64,000 bases of DNA from Fervidobacterium sp. (lineage in GTDB: Bacteria; Thermotogota; Thermotogae; Thermotogales; Fervidobacteriaceae). Positions within the stretch are counted from its first letter, which is position 1. The number at the start of each line of letters is the position of its first letter. The notes beneath the pieces are model-generated. The model saw only the letters and a program-made list of their open reading frames with translations, ran no database searches and had not been told where the DNA came from. A program made the translations under genes and the position numbers. Positions 54,000 to 63,067 of the stretch are shown here, piece after piece. The stretch is from the NCBI GenBank assembly GCA_026419195.1, contig JANZZV010000003.1:111464-175463 (forward strand). The letters run 5' to 3'.

Positions 54000-55220
54000 T
54001 TACTCTGTAAAGAGGTTTGTTAACCTTTTGAACAATGCATTTATCTTGATTTGCAATGATGTATTTATAATAGAAGGCATTTTGAAATCCACATAACCCT
54101 GATTTAACGATGCTTTGTAAACTTCTTCGAGTTTGTCCACCATCTTGTTCATAGACCAGTTCTTTTCAACGTAGACTGTTCCTTTTTTACTAAGTTCTTC
54201 TTTATTTTCCATAGCCTTTAATATCGCATTGTAAAACTCGTCCTCATCTATACCTGTAGTTATAGCACCTTCACCGTTGACAAGCACATTTGCAATACCT
54301 TTATACGCAATTGCAACAACGGGAGTACCACTTGCTAAAGCCTCAAGAACAACAAGCCCTTGGGTTTCTGTCAAAGATGAAAAGACAAACAAATCAGATG
54401 CTTTATAATAATCTTTGATCTTTTTATGGGGCACATAACCTGTAAAAACCGTCCTATTCATAATGTTATTTTCTTGAACAAATTCTTCAAGCTCCTTCCT
54501 CTGTGGTCCATCGCCAACAACTAAGAACCAAATTCCCGCATTCTCATGCATAATTCTTTTGACAACTTTGAACAAAAATTCTAAATTTTTTTCTTTTGCA
54601 AGTCTCCCTGCATACATGAGAAGCGTAACGTCTTTTGGAATATTATACATCTTCCTGACATCTACTTCGGGTGGCTTTGAAAATTCTATGGTGTCGATTC
54701 CAGTCGGTATAACTTCTATAGGTCTTTGAACGTTGTATCTCAAAAGCTCGGTTTTGATCTCCTCTGTAGGTGCTATTACAAAGTTTACTTTATTGCAAAA
54801 CCAACGTGAAAACTCCTCAACGGTCTTTCTGTCAGGAGTAAATGGTGGGGGTACATAGTGCCGGTATTCAGTTAACAGCGTATGATAAGTGTGAACATGA
54901 GGAATTTTTAACTCTTTTTGTACCTTTAAAGCTCTTATACCAAGGGCAAGTGGATCATGACTATGAATTATCTCAATTTTGTTTTCTTTTGCGAATTCCA
55001 TGATTTTTAGATGATTTGCAAAAACAATTTTATGCTGCTTTTCCAATAGAAATTTAACACCAGGTACAACAAGAACATGTTTCTCATCGTCAGGCGCTAC
55101 AGGTGCAACTATGTAAACTTCGTGTCCCCTAAGCTCAAGGTACTTTTTCGACAAATGTATAGATGTTGCTACACCGTTTATTTGGGGTAAATAAGTGTCT
55201 GAAACCATTAAAATATTCAT
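54000..55220 (-). CDS. GT4 family glycosyltransferase (glycolipid type)
   Basis: The protein starts MNILMVSDTYLPQINGVATSIH, as in diacylglycerol glucosyltransferases and related GT4 enzymes, and has the donor-site motifs PTGID, YAGRLAKEKNLEFL and TETQGLVVLEALASGTPVVA (EX7E). A role in making envelope glycolipids is likely; a role with another acceptor cannot be excluded. ATG 55220 overlaps the exporter gene stop by 4 bp. It is the last gene of a long minus-strand run. Confidence 0.87.
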   Translation of the reverse strand: MNILMVSDTYLPQINGVATSIHLSKKYLELRGHEVYIVAPVAPDDEKHVLVVPGVKFLLEKQHKIVFANHLKIMEFAKENKIEIIHSHDPLALGIRALKVQKELKIPHVHTYHTLLTEYRHYVPPPFTPDRKTVEEFSRWFCNKVNFVIAPTEEIKTELLRYNVQRPIEVIPTGIDTIEFSKPPEVDVRKMYNIPKDVTLLMYAGRLAKEKNLEFLFKVVKRIMHENAGIWFLVVGDGPQRKELEEFVQENNIMNRTVFTGYVPHKKIKDYYKASDLFVFSSLTETQGLVVLEALASGTPVVAIAYKGIANVLVNGEGAITTGIDEDEFYNAILKAMENKEELSKKGTVYVEKNWSMNKMVDKLEEVYKASLNQGYVDFKMPSIINTSLQIKINALFKRLTNLFTE

Positions 55221-57565
55221 TGATTATCACCTTTTTTCGTGCGTTTTGGATATTTATCAACTGTGTTAAGATACCAAAATAATGAAATAAACAATGTTCC
55301 CAAAAGCCCTGACGATGTTACAAAGCCAAATTCTCTAAGCAATTTACCACGCGCTACCAAGAAACTTGCAAAGGAAGTTACAGTTGTTAAGATAGACATT
55401 ATAACTGCCTTCTCAGTTTTTATGATACTTTCTCTTCCAAACTTAACGCTGTGATCAAGCTCAACTAAACTGTCCACGCCTATTCCCAAGAATATAGGGA
55501 GTACAATGAATGTTATAAAGGTAGTTTTTATCCCAACAAGATAAGAAATTCCAAAAGCTGCTAAGGTATTAAGTGAGGTTAATAACAATATATACCATGC
55601 TTTCTTAAAACTTTTAAAATCTATGAAAAGAACCAAAAACTCGACAACAAAAACAAGTCCAAAAACCCATAAAGTAGAGGCTATCAATTCCTCAATTATA
55701 TTATAGAAAAGTGCTGTGTAACCATAAACTCTGTATCCTCTCAGTGATTCGAAAAATTTTTTAACATTATTGTCTGCCCATATGTCTATTGCTGGTGTTA
55801 CATAAGCAAGTAGATAAGTCTTACCACTAATATCTCTGTAGAATAAACTTGGTATATCCTTTTCCATTAACTTGAATAAATCCTCGGTTGTAGAAATGTT
55901 CTTTATAACATCAACTGTTGAAACAAAACTTTCGTAAAGTCCATACTTTTTAAATATTATCTCAAGTAACGGTACATGTGTGAGTTGTAAAACTTGAAGA
56001 TATATGTTTGTTCTTTCTTCTGCAATCTTTTCTGGATTTTGGATAAACGATAGTATGGAAAAATCTGCAGATATAAGTTTCTTATCTTTGAGCTCTTTTA
56101 ATGTTTTTTCAAGTCGCTGAGTGTTTGACTCAGCTATGACTATATCACTTGTTCCAACAGCTCCAAATTTTTTAGATATAAGATCTGAAGTTACAGTGGA
56201 TTCGGAATCAATTGATATTAAGCTCGAGGTAGTGTAAGAAAAGTTTATTATTGAATACACACCGATTAACGCCATTACAATGGCACTCAAAATGGTCAGT
56301 GTGTACAAAACTTTAGTTCTTCTTACAATGTCGACAAACCTCACATAAGTTTCTCGTTGCCTGGTCTTGAATCTATTTAGCAACTTGTCGTGTGCCAAAG
56401 GAACAAATGTGTTAAAGATGGTAAAGTATATGAATATACCAATGGAAACAGATACTCCCATTTGCTTAATGGCATTCGATGGACTTAACAACATTGTCGC
56501 AAATGCCAGAGCAGTTGTAAGCATAGAAATAAAAGAAGGACGGAAGTTTTCAATAAAAGCATTTACTATACTCTCTCTACTAACCCCTTCAACGTTAAAG
56601 CGTTCTTGTATTCTCGTAACTATGTACATTGCATAGTCTATTCCAAGGCCAAGTAACATAGCGTTAACAAACGTTGTAACTATGTTTAACTCTTTGAGAA
56701 CTAATGCTATCAACCCGAGACTAACTGCCATTGACATTATTAGTCCTGTAAACAACAAAACAAGTTCCAACCAACTACCGAATCCCAATATTAATATTAC
56801 CACTATTCCAACAAGCGAAATAACACTTGTTATCGTAAAATCCTTAGATGCCTGAATATTTGCTTCGTACGTTCCCATGACGCCACCCGTGAATTTTATT
56901 TCAACGTTGTATTTTTTCTCAAAGTTTTTCGAAGTAACTTTCAAAGATTCCACAGCTTGCGTAACAAAACTCACATCTGACATCGGACGAGAAATCGAAA
57001 AATTCATTACAATAAGATCGTTGTCAGGAGAGATAAGATAATATTTTTTAATTCCACTTTTCTTCACAAGTTCATCGAGATAAAAATTCAAATCGTACAA
57101 ACTAGAGCCCAAGTTTCTCCAAAACCGAAAATCGACTAATGTTCTGGGCTCAACACTTAATAAACTTTGGTAATATTTCACACTATCAGATATTGAACCT
57201 TCACTTATAGATAACATACCATATTTAACAAGTGTTTCTGGGTTATCAAAAGGTTCAGCTTGGTTTATATACTTACTCCTTTCGAATAAATCCTTTAGCT
57301 CTTGAGCAATTATATCAGGATTATACTTTTTTACACCAGTTACAGCTATGACAAGTGTGTTGGACGTAACTTTTTCAGAAGTGTATTTAACCATGTCTCG
57401 AAATGTAGGATCATCCTTGGGTGCAAGTCCTGTTATGTCAGCGTTTATTTTTAATCCAAAGGCAGCGTACAAACCCAAACAAGCAGACAGAATAATTAAA
57501 ACTATCAAGACCGTTTTTGAGTTGTTAAGTATGAATTCTACGTACAGCTTTGCAAATTTCTCCAA
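55217..57565 (-). CDS. RND superfamily (MMPL-type) exporter
   Basis: This inner-membrane protein of 782 residues has two halves, each with a large extracytoplasmic loop and about six helices. Signature segments include NAMLLGLGIDYAMYIVTRIQERF in the first half and LPIFLGIGVDSLVELDHSVKFG in the second; the acidic residues there carry the proton pathway in relatives. Such proteins export lipids or hydrophobic molecules. Start TTG 57565 is preferred because GGAGGG lies 9 nt before it and abuts the alternative TTG 57574. Coupling to the GT4 gene suggests a glycolipid substrate (inference). Confidence 0.88.
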   Translation of the reverse strand: MEKFAKLYVEFILNNSKTVLIVLIILSACLGLYAAFGLKINADITGLAPKDDPTFRDMVKYTSEKVTSNTLVIAVTGVKKYNPDIIAQELKDLFERSKYINQAEPFDNPETLVKYGMLSISEGSISDSVKYYQSLLSVEPRTLVDFRFWRNLGSSLYDLNFYLDELVKKSGIKKYYLISPDNDLIVMNFSISRPMSDVSFVTQAVESLKVTSKNFEKKYNVEIKFTGGVMGTYEANIQASKDFTITSVISLVGIVVILILGFGSWLELVLLFTGLIMSMAVSLGLIALVLKELNIVTTFVNAMLLGLGIDYAMYIVTRIQERFNVEGVSRESIVNAFIENFRPSFISMLTTALAFATMLLSPSNAIKQMGVSVSIGIFIYFTIFNTFVPLAHDKLLNRFKTRQRETYVRFVDIVRRTKVLYTLTILSAIVMALIGVYSIINFSYTTSSLISIDSESTVTSDLISKKFGAVGTSDIVIAESNTQRLEKTLKELKDKKLISADFSILSFIQNPEKIAEERTNIYLQVLQLTHVPLLEIIFKKYGLYESFVSTVDVIKNISTTEDLFKLMEKDIPSLFYRDISGKTYLLAYVTPAIDIWADNNVKKFFESLRGYRVYGYTALFYNIIEELIASTLWVFGLVFVVEFLVLFIDFKSFKKAWYILLLTSLNTLAAFGISYLVGIKTTFITFIVLPIFLGIGVDSLVELDHSVKFGRESIIKTEKAVIMSILTTVTSFASFLVARGKLLREFGFVTSSGLLGTLFISLFWYLNTVDKYPKRTKKGDNQ

Positions 57566-57566
57566 T

Positions 57567-57968
57567 TTAGACAACCCTCCATATCAGAAATATTATCAAC
57601 ATTAAGCCGTTGAATATAATTATCGGAAATCTTTTTGAAAAACGTGGTTTTATAAAATTCGAAAGTATATAACATACGACGAAAGAGTAGTGAAAAGAAT
57701 AACCATGCCAACCAATGCGAAATGCAATCGCAGGTGCAAAAGAATATACTATGAGCCTCTGAACTTCTTTGAAAACATCCTTAGCTTCTAAGAATATACT
57801 TGAGAAAAATACAAGCGTCGGAACGTACAGTATGAAAAAATTGAAAATTAAACTGTCAACCATAAAAACATTAAGGTGTAATCTTGCGGCTGACCATGTG
57901 TAAAGTATCACTAAAAATAAGAGCGCAAAAACAGACTTAATCATCTCTGGATAAGCTTTTTTACTCAG
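57567..57968 (-). CDS. Small polytopic membrane protein, unrecognised
   Basis: A protein of about 133 residues with four or so membrane helices (SVFALLFLVILYTWSAA, FNFFILYVPTLVFFSSIF, FHYSFVVCYILSNFI, IIIFNGLMLIIFLIW). The family is not recognised. The open frame runs back to a TTG at 57992, but that codon overlaps a TATAAT and lies before GGAGGG (57980-57985), so it cannot be the start. The likely start is CTG 57968, or ATG 57944. It lies 1 bp before the exporter gene, so it may be an accessory subunit. Confidence 0.6.
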   Translation of the reverse strand: MSKKAYPEMIKSVFALLFLVILYTWSAARLHLNVFMVDSLIFNFFILYVPTLVFFSSIFLEAKDVFKEVQRLIVYSFAPAIAFRIGWHGYSFHYSFVVCYILSNFIKPRFSKRFPIIIFNGLMLIIFLIWRVV

Positions 57969-58008
57969 TCTAAGACACTCCCTCCAGTACAATTATACCT
58001 ATCTATCT

Positions 58009-58551
58009 TTATTTATTATCATTTATTATCTCCACTTTATATTTTTCCGCAATGAGTTTTATCAAATTCTCGTCTGACTTCATGGTTGAAAATGACAAAG
58101 TTCGTCCATTTAAAGCATAATATAGCGCTTCACCAAAAGTAAAACGCGAATCCTTTGAATAATAAATGGAAGGATACCATGTAAAACTTATGTGTTTTAT
58201 TTTAAATGTCACTTCTTCAATTCCAATACCCCACCAATATCGCCACACTTTCTTTATTACTTGCTTTCGTGCCCTTACATCTTGCACCTGAAAGATAATA
58301 TCTTCCAATTCTTTCATATTTTTGATTTTGGTAGGTATACGTTTGTTATATTCTAAGAAAAATAACTGCTTGTTGATTTCGTTAGCTTTTTGTTTTATAA
58401 AGCGCTGATAAGGATTTCTAACAGAAAGAAAGGGAGAAGGTAAGACCTCCTCCTGTGTTATTTCTCTTTTTTGTGAGATGAGCACCAAAAAAAGTATTAA
58501 AAGTATTATTGATAACAAAAAGAAAAATACAGCGTAAAATTCAATCTTCAT
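58009..58551 (-). CDS. Single-pass membrane protein, unrecognised
   Basis: This 180-residue protein has an N-terminal membrane helix (about 7-28) and a soluble part with basic and aromatic segments (VIKKVWRYWWGIGIEEVTF, FTWYPSIYYSKDSRF). I do not recognise the family. The ribosome site is weak. It lies 7 bp after ctpA and 16 bp or more before the next small gene, in the same minus-strand run. Confidence 0.65.
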   Translation of the reverse strand: MKIEFYAVFFFLLSIILLILFLVLISQKREITQEEVLPSPFLSVRNPYQRFIKQKANEINKQLFFLEYNKRIPTKIKNMKELEDIIFQVQDVRARKQVIKKVWRYWWGIGIEEVTFKIKHISFTWYPSIYYSKDSRFTFGEALYYALNGRTLSFSTMKSDENLIKLIAEKYKVEIINDNK

Positions 58552-58558
58552 AAGATCT

Positions 58559-59776
58559 TTATTTCTTTTGGTTCTTAGTTATGTTTTCGAGCGCAGCTTT
58601 GATTACAGGATCGTTTGTGTCTACTTCCATTTCCGTTAGAGTGTAAGCTTTAGCTTCTACTTTCCTTGACGTATTCGTAGATTCTTGAACAGGTATGTTA
58701 GGCTCTATTCCTACTTTGTGTATATCTTTACCTAACGGCGTGAGATAGTGAGCAATTGTAAGAAATACCGTTCCACCATTACTCAATGGGAATCCCCTCT
58801 GAACAGAACCTTTACCAAAGGTCCTTTGTCCAACAAGAATCGCTCTATTATTGTCCTTAAGTGCAGCAGCCACAATTTCCGAAGCTGAAGCAGAACCATT
58901 GTTAACAAGAACTGCTATTGGCACCTTTGGATAGTTGTTTCCTTGACTTACGTATCTATCAGTGATTTTACCATTTCTGTCTTTTACCGATACTATTATC
59001 TTTCCAGCATCAAGGAAATAATTTGCTACTTGGATTGCTACGTCGAGTAATCCTCCAGGATTGTTACGCAGATCTAAGATGAGAGCTTCTATTTGTTGAT
59101 CGTAAAGTCTTTTCAAAGCCTTTTGTAATTCACCCGGCACCGGTTCATTGAATTTTGTTAGTAATATGTATCCTACTTTCCTACCATTGTAATTTGTGAC
59201 GCCGGTTTTGACAGGTATTATTTGTATAATTTCTCTGATTATTTTTACCTCTATGATATCTTTTCCTCTTTTTATAGTAAGTTTAACTTCTGTACCTGGT
59301 TTACCTCTCATCTTGTTAACAGCTTCCATATACTCCATTTCACTAACAGGTTGATCGTTTATACCTATAATCAAGTCACCAGGTTGCAATCCAGCACGCC
59401 ATGCTGGTGTACCGTACATAGGACTGATCACTTTCACAGCTTTATTGTCACTGTCGTAAGTAACCTCTATTCCCAAACCTCCGTACTGTCCTTCCATCTC
59501 TATCTGTTGCTCAGTCATCTGACTAGCAGGATAATAATAACTGAAATCATCGTTGAGTCCTTTGACCATACCGTCTATTGCAGAATCTATCAACTTGTCA
59601 AAGTTGACTTTGTTTATTTCATAATAATGAGCGTTAATCCGGTACAATGTTTCATAGAGTGGTGATAAATAATTCAGAAGTTGTGTATCACTTGCTCCCG
59701 ACAAAATCATACTTGAGGTTACAACAATAATAGCCACGAAAATGTAGGATAAAATACCTTTAACTACATCTTTCAT
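58559..59776 (-). CDS. ctpA: S41 carboxyl-terminal processing protease
   Basis: This secreted or membrane-anchored serine protease has an N-terminal membrane segment (about 7-27), a PDZ domain (about 92-175, GGLGIEVTY to LTIKRGKDII) and the S41 catalytic core. The Ser/Lys pair lies in NNGSASASEIVAAALK and QRTFGKGSVQRGF. The length of 405 residues is normal. It would trim envelope proteins. GAGGTGAAAG precedes ATG 59776. Confidence 0.93.
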   Translation of the reverse strand: MKDVVKGILSYIFVAIIVVTSSMILSGASDTQLLNYLSPLYETLYRINAHYYEINKVNFDKLIDSAIDGMVKGLNDDFSYYYPASQMTEQQIEMEGQYGGLGIEVTYDSDNKAVKVISPMYGTPAWRAGLQPGDLIIGINDQPVSEMEYMEAVNKMRGKPGTEVKLTIKRGKDIIEVKIIREIIQIIPVKTGVTNYNGRKVGYILLTKFNEPVPGELQKALKRLYDQQIEALILDLRNNPGGLLDVAIQVANYFLDAGKIIVSVKDRNGKITDRYVSQGNNYPKVPIAVLVNNGSASASEIVAAALKDNNRAILVGQRTFGKGSVQRGFPLSNGGTVFLTIAHYLTPLGKDIHKVGIEPNIPVQESTNTSRKVEAKAYTLTEMEVDTNDPVIKAALENITKNQKK

Positions 59777-59822
59777 ACTTTCACCTCACCTTATTTATTA
59801 GCTAACCACTTATTTTGATCTT

Positions 59823-60701
59823 CTATTTGATTTTTTGTTCAGTATTTTCGCTACTTTCTGGAGTTTCAACATCTCCAAGAGTGTTAATCTCATCACTTGT
59901 GATTTCACCTACTTTTTGACTGATAAGTTTGTTCACTTTTCTGGCAAAAACAAGAAATGTAGTGTGAGCTACCATTCTGTCTACAGGTCTTAACCTATTA
60001 GGATAAGGTTTATATTGCCTCATCAGAGATTCCCAAACTTCAATATCTATAAATGGAAATTCATACAATCTCTCGAGCACCATCGAGACCTGGTTCGTTG
60101 TTGGGCATATTATTCCGAGCCTTCCACCACCAACAAGTGCTTCCCAACAAATGTGTATGTAATTTTCAGGATCGGGAACATCAAGTAATACAGCATCTAC
60201 ATTTGAATGATCGAACCCTGTGGATATATCTTTCAATTTAATTTCAACACTTTCAATAAGTCCCCATTTTGTCAAATTTTCAACAGCAAGGTTATAAAAT
60301 TCTTCTCTTCTCTCATAGGCATATACTTTACCAGATGGACCTACTAACCTTGCCATCGCAGCACACATTGCTCCACTTCCAACACCCGTATCTATAACTT
60401 TCGTACCCGGCTTGATGTCAAGTTTTAAAAGTATATAACCTGAATCCTTTGGATAGATTATCTGTGTTTTTCTTTTCATTGAGAATATTTCATCTATGTA
60501 CGTTGGATTAAGTATGTAGTAAGACTTTTTTGTCTTTCCTATTGTTATAATATCTCCAAATTCCTTGCCAATTATCGAATCAAACTCAATTACACCAAGA
60601 TGCGTCCCTTTTTTCTCACCTTCCTCAATTTTTACGATGAATTTTTTTCCATCTTCCCCATATAGTAATACCCTGTCGCCAGATTTGATCAACTTTTCCA
60701 C
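59823..60701 (-). CDS. trmI: tRNA (adenine-58-N1)-methyltransferase
   Basis: It makes m1A58 in the T-loop of tRNA, which is important for heat stability in thermophiles. It has the TrmI N-terminal beta domain, the SAM site VIDTGVGSGAMCAAMARLVG near residue 99, and DAVLLDVPDPENYI, plus a tail rich in Glu and Thr. GTG 60701 is listed; a TTG three codons later (60692) would be better spaced from GAGGTG and is a real alternative. It starts 2 bp after the MFS gene stop. Confidence 0.92.
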   Translation of the reverse strand: MEKLIKSGDRVLLYGEDGKKFIVKIEEGEKKGTHLGVIEFDSIIGKEFGDIITIGKTKKSYYILNPTYIDEIFSMKRKTQIIYPKDSGYILLKLDIKPGTKVIDTGVGSGAMCAAMARLVGPSGKVYAYERREEFYNLAVENLTKWGLIESVEIKLKDISTGFDHSNVDAVLLDVPDPENYIHICWEALVGGGRLGIICPTTNQVSMVLERLYEFPFIDIEVWESLMRQYKPYPNRLRPVDRMVAHTTFLVFARKVNKLISQKVGEITSDEINTLGDVETPESSENTEQKIK

Positions 60702-60703
60702 CT

Positions 60704-61951
60704 CTACTTTCTAGCAACTCTTCCAAGTTCCAAAATCAAGATTGAAAATGTAAATACAGAATAAACCAAATTCGCATTCTCCAAACCAGCAAAGTCTATC
60801 GAAATACCAAGGGATAGTATGATAATAAACACCAAAAGAAAAAATTTTAATTTCCTTTCTTCAAACATACTTAGTTTCTCATCAAGGGATTCTCTGTATA
60901 AAATCAGCCTTTCAGCTCTTGATGGAACGATAAATTCTAAGGTTTTTGGAATTGTAATCCCCCATAAAAATCCAATGATAAACTGGAACAATAAAATCAT
61001 TCCCATATTTAAAAAGGATTGTAAGAAATACAAAACAGATAAAAACAACGGCACTGGATAAGACTTTTCGGAAAGAATTTTAACTCTATTTGAACAAATG
61101 TACAAACAGTATGCTAAACCAACTGCAAGTGAAAAGACAAGTTGAGCGATCACAGTATTTTTGAAAGAATAAGAGCTTAGATATTCTACTGTAAATATTT
61201 CATGCGAGAAAATAATGCCAAAGATAATCATATTAACTAAATCTTTCTTTTGTAAATCACTGAACATAAATAAATTTTTAAGATTAAACCTGTATTCACC
61301 TAATTCTGTTTTAGACAGTTTTGTTTTGTATTTCCTATCTTCTATTATAAAAAACGAAACACAAAGAGCAGAAAGCAAAAATACAAAACCGGAAACAGGT
61401 GTCTGTATACCATGAACCACATCTTCAGAATTCAGCATATATACATAGCTAACGATAACACCTATGAATCCCCATAAAAAAACGTGAAATGGTATCAAGA
61501 ATTTAGTTTGGTAAGTAATTTTATCTTTCACCAACCCAAAGAATGCAATAGAGTAGAGTAGTAAGGAAAAATTAAACAAAATAGCTAAACTCAAAATATT
61601 TTTCGTTGAGGCATCTGGATTTTTTTGTATAAAAGCAACTAAGAAAGCTGTAGTAACCGCGAATGAGAGAATGTAAGGAGTTCTTCTTCCGATTGCCGTG
61701 CGTGTTATATCGAAAAGATACCCAAAAAACGGTCCAAGTATGGTAAACATCACCAGCTCTGAAAAGATAGATATGTTCAACAGTGTTGATGATACACGAT
61801 TTTCAACAAGTAACCTTGGAACTGCAAGTGAATACACTGAAAGCATAAAACTTACTCCGAATGAACCAAACGATAAAAGCACGATATCTTTGATTTGAAT
61901 AGCTGAAAATTTTTTGACTTTTTCACGTCTTTGGAATTGCACATTGATCAC
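60704..61951 (-). CDS. MFS-like membrane carrier
   Basis: A 415-residue inner-membrane protein with 11-12 hydrophobic segments. The loop GYLFDITRTAIGRRTPYILS near residues 76-95 is the MFS motif A region (G-x3-D-x2-G-R-R), and a long cytoplasmic part follows the sixth helix. The pattern resembles glycoside/sugar symporters or BtlA-type carriers, but the substrate is unknown. The GTG start overlaps the AMMECR1 gene stop by 4 bp (GTGA). Confidence 0.8.
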   Translation of the reverse strand: MINVQFQRREKVKKFSAIQIKDIVLLSFGSFGVSFMLSVYSLAVPRLLVENRVSSTLLNISIFSELVMFTILGPFFGYLFDITRTAIGRRTPYILSFAVTTAFLVAFIQKNPDASTKNILSLAILFNFSLLLYSIAFFGLVKDKITYQTKFLIPFHVFLWGFIGVIVSYVYMLNSEDVVHGIQTPVSGFVFLLSALCVSFFIIEDRKYKTKLSKTELGEYRFNLKNLFMFSDLQKKDLVNMIIFGIIFSHEIFTVEYLSSYSFKNTVIAQLVFSLAVGLAYCLYICSNRVKILSEKSYPVPLFLSVLYFLQSFLNMGMILLFQFIIGFLWGITIPKTLEFIVPSRAERLILYRESLDEKLSMFEERKLKFFLLVFIIILSLGISIDFAGLENANLVYSVFTFSILILELGRVARK

Positions 61952-62466
61952 CTGTACCTTTCAACAGTGAACTTGAAAATTTCGAATTCGTCATCAAATA
62001 TCCCTGCTTTTAACTTTGCTATTCTTATTTGTTCTTCCACAGTATCAACACCTTCAATGTCTGGTAACAATAAACCCCTCCGCCAACCTTTTTGGATGAT
62101 AATACCGTACTTTTTTGGATCAAGCTCGCCAATACTTTTTACCGCTTCGTAAGGACTTAACACGTCAACATTTACAATAATGTTTGGTAATTCCTCGGGA
62201 TGAACAGGAGAAAATCTTGGATCTCGTGTTGCAGCTGCTATTGCGTTGTCTCTTATTTCGTAAGCCAAATTTTCTCTCACCGGCAAAAACGTTCCTATAC
62301 AGCCACGCAAAGACCCATCGATGTTGTGTAAAGTGACAAATACTCCTGCCCTTTTTTCAAAAAGTTCCTTTGGAAGGTCAGAATGCGGCTCTAATATTTT
62401 ATGGAACTTTACGTAGTTTTCAATAACCTCTATTGCCCATCTCACGTAAGGGTGTTCACCTATCAT
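61948..62466 (-). CDS. AMMECR1 domain protein
   Basis: This 172-residue cytoplasmic protein has the AMMECR1 core, including the invariant SLRGCIGTFLP segment and NAIAAATRDPRFSPVHPEELPNIIVNVDVLSP. In many bacteria and archaea AMMECR1 genes occur with Memo and a PflA-like radical SAM gene (AmmeMemoRadiSam); here the nearest PflA-like gene is 12 kb away and no Memo gene is seen. The biochemical role is not established. GGAGGTG precedes the ATG. Confidence 0.93.
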   Translation of the reverse strand: MIGEHPYVRWAIEVIENYVKFHKILEPHSDLPKELFEKRAGVFVTLHNIDGSLRGCIGTFLPVRENLAYEIRDNAIAAATRDPRFSPVHPEELPNIIVNVDVLSPYEAVKSIGELDPKKYGIIIQKGWRRGLLLPDIEGVDTVEEQIRIAKLKAGIFDDEFEIFKFTVERYR

Positions 62467-62512
62467 ACGTGTACACCTCCTGCAAAGATAACAAATATCA
62501 AAATTTGGCTTT

Positions 62513-63067
62513 TTAATGCTGTCTTTTCATCAGATCGATTATTAGTTGTACCTCTCCTACGCCCATTTTCAAGGTTTTCGCAATATCGACCGGTTCCATA
62601 CCATTAACATACATCTCGAATATCTTCTTTTCGATACCATTTTCATCGTTAGATTCGTAGGTTTTCGACATATCAGAAGTCGAATCGACCGTTGAATTCT
62701 TCTCATTTATAATCATAAAATCATTCGTATTATTTTCTTTCAAGTCAAAAGATCCGCTAACAGGGGTAAAGATACTCGATTCAGTTTTCTGTTCTATACT
62801 TTTAATTTCAAACGTCGAAAGGGCAATGTAATGTTCGTTGAGTTCTTTGATCAATTTTCTAACTTCTTCCATTTTTTTATCTAACTGTTCAATTTTTGAG
62901 TCAACAAACACCCTAACTTTTCCCATTAACTCAACAAGTCGTTCTTCTTCCTCATCAATCTGTGTTCTTTCGTTTTTATGAGATAGATTTTGTAATATGT
63001 AGAGCGCCCATAACAACGTTAAGGAACCTATTGTGGAGAAAAGGACAAGCCAATGCAATATATTCAT
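62513..63067 (-). CDS. Membrane-anchored coiled-coil protein with C-terminal HTH-like end
   Basis: A 184-residue protein with an N-terminal membrane helix (about 5-26), a coiled coil (about 34-80), a variable polar linker and a C-terminal motif KKIFEMYVNGMEPVDIAKTLKMGVGEVQLIIDLMK that reads like a helix-turn-helix. The plan resembles DUF6115 proteins of unknown role, sometimes near flagellar genes. GGAGAAAG precedes the ATG. It lies 1 bp after the next upstream gene. Confidence 0.65.
   Translation of the reverse strand: MNILHWLVLFSTIGSLTLLWALYILQNLSHKNERTQIDEEEERLVELMGKVRVFVDSKIEQLDKKMEEVRKLIKELNEHYIALSTFEIKSIEQKTESSIFTPVSGSFDLKENNTNDFMIINEKNSTVDSTSDMSKTYESNDENGIEKKIFEMYVNGMEPVDIAKTLKMGVGEVQLIIDLMKRQH

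Noticed and set aside
59222-59665. 147-residue plus-strand open frame
   Set aside because: It is antisense to the PDZ part of ctpA, which is clearly the real gene.
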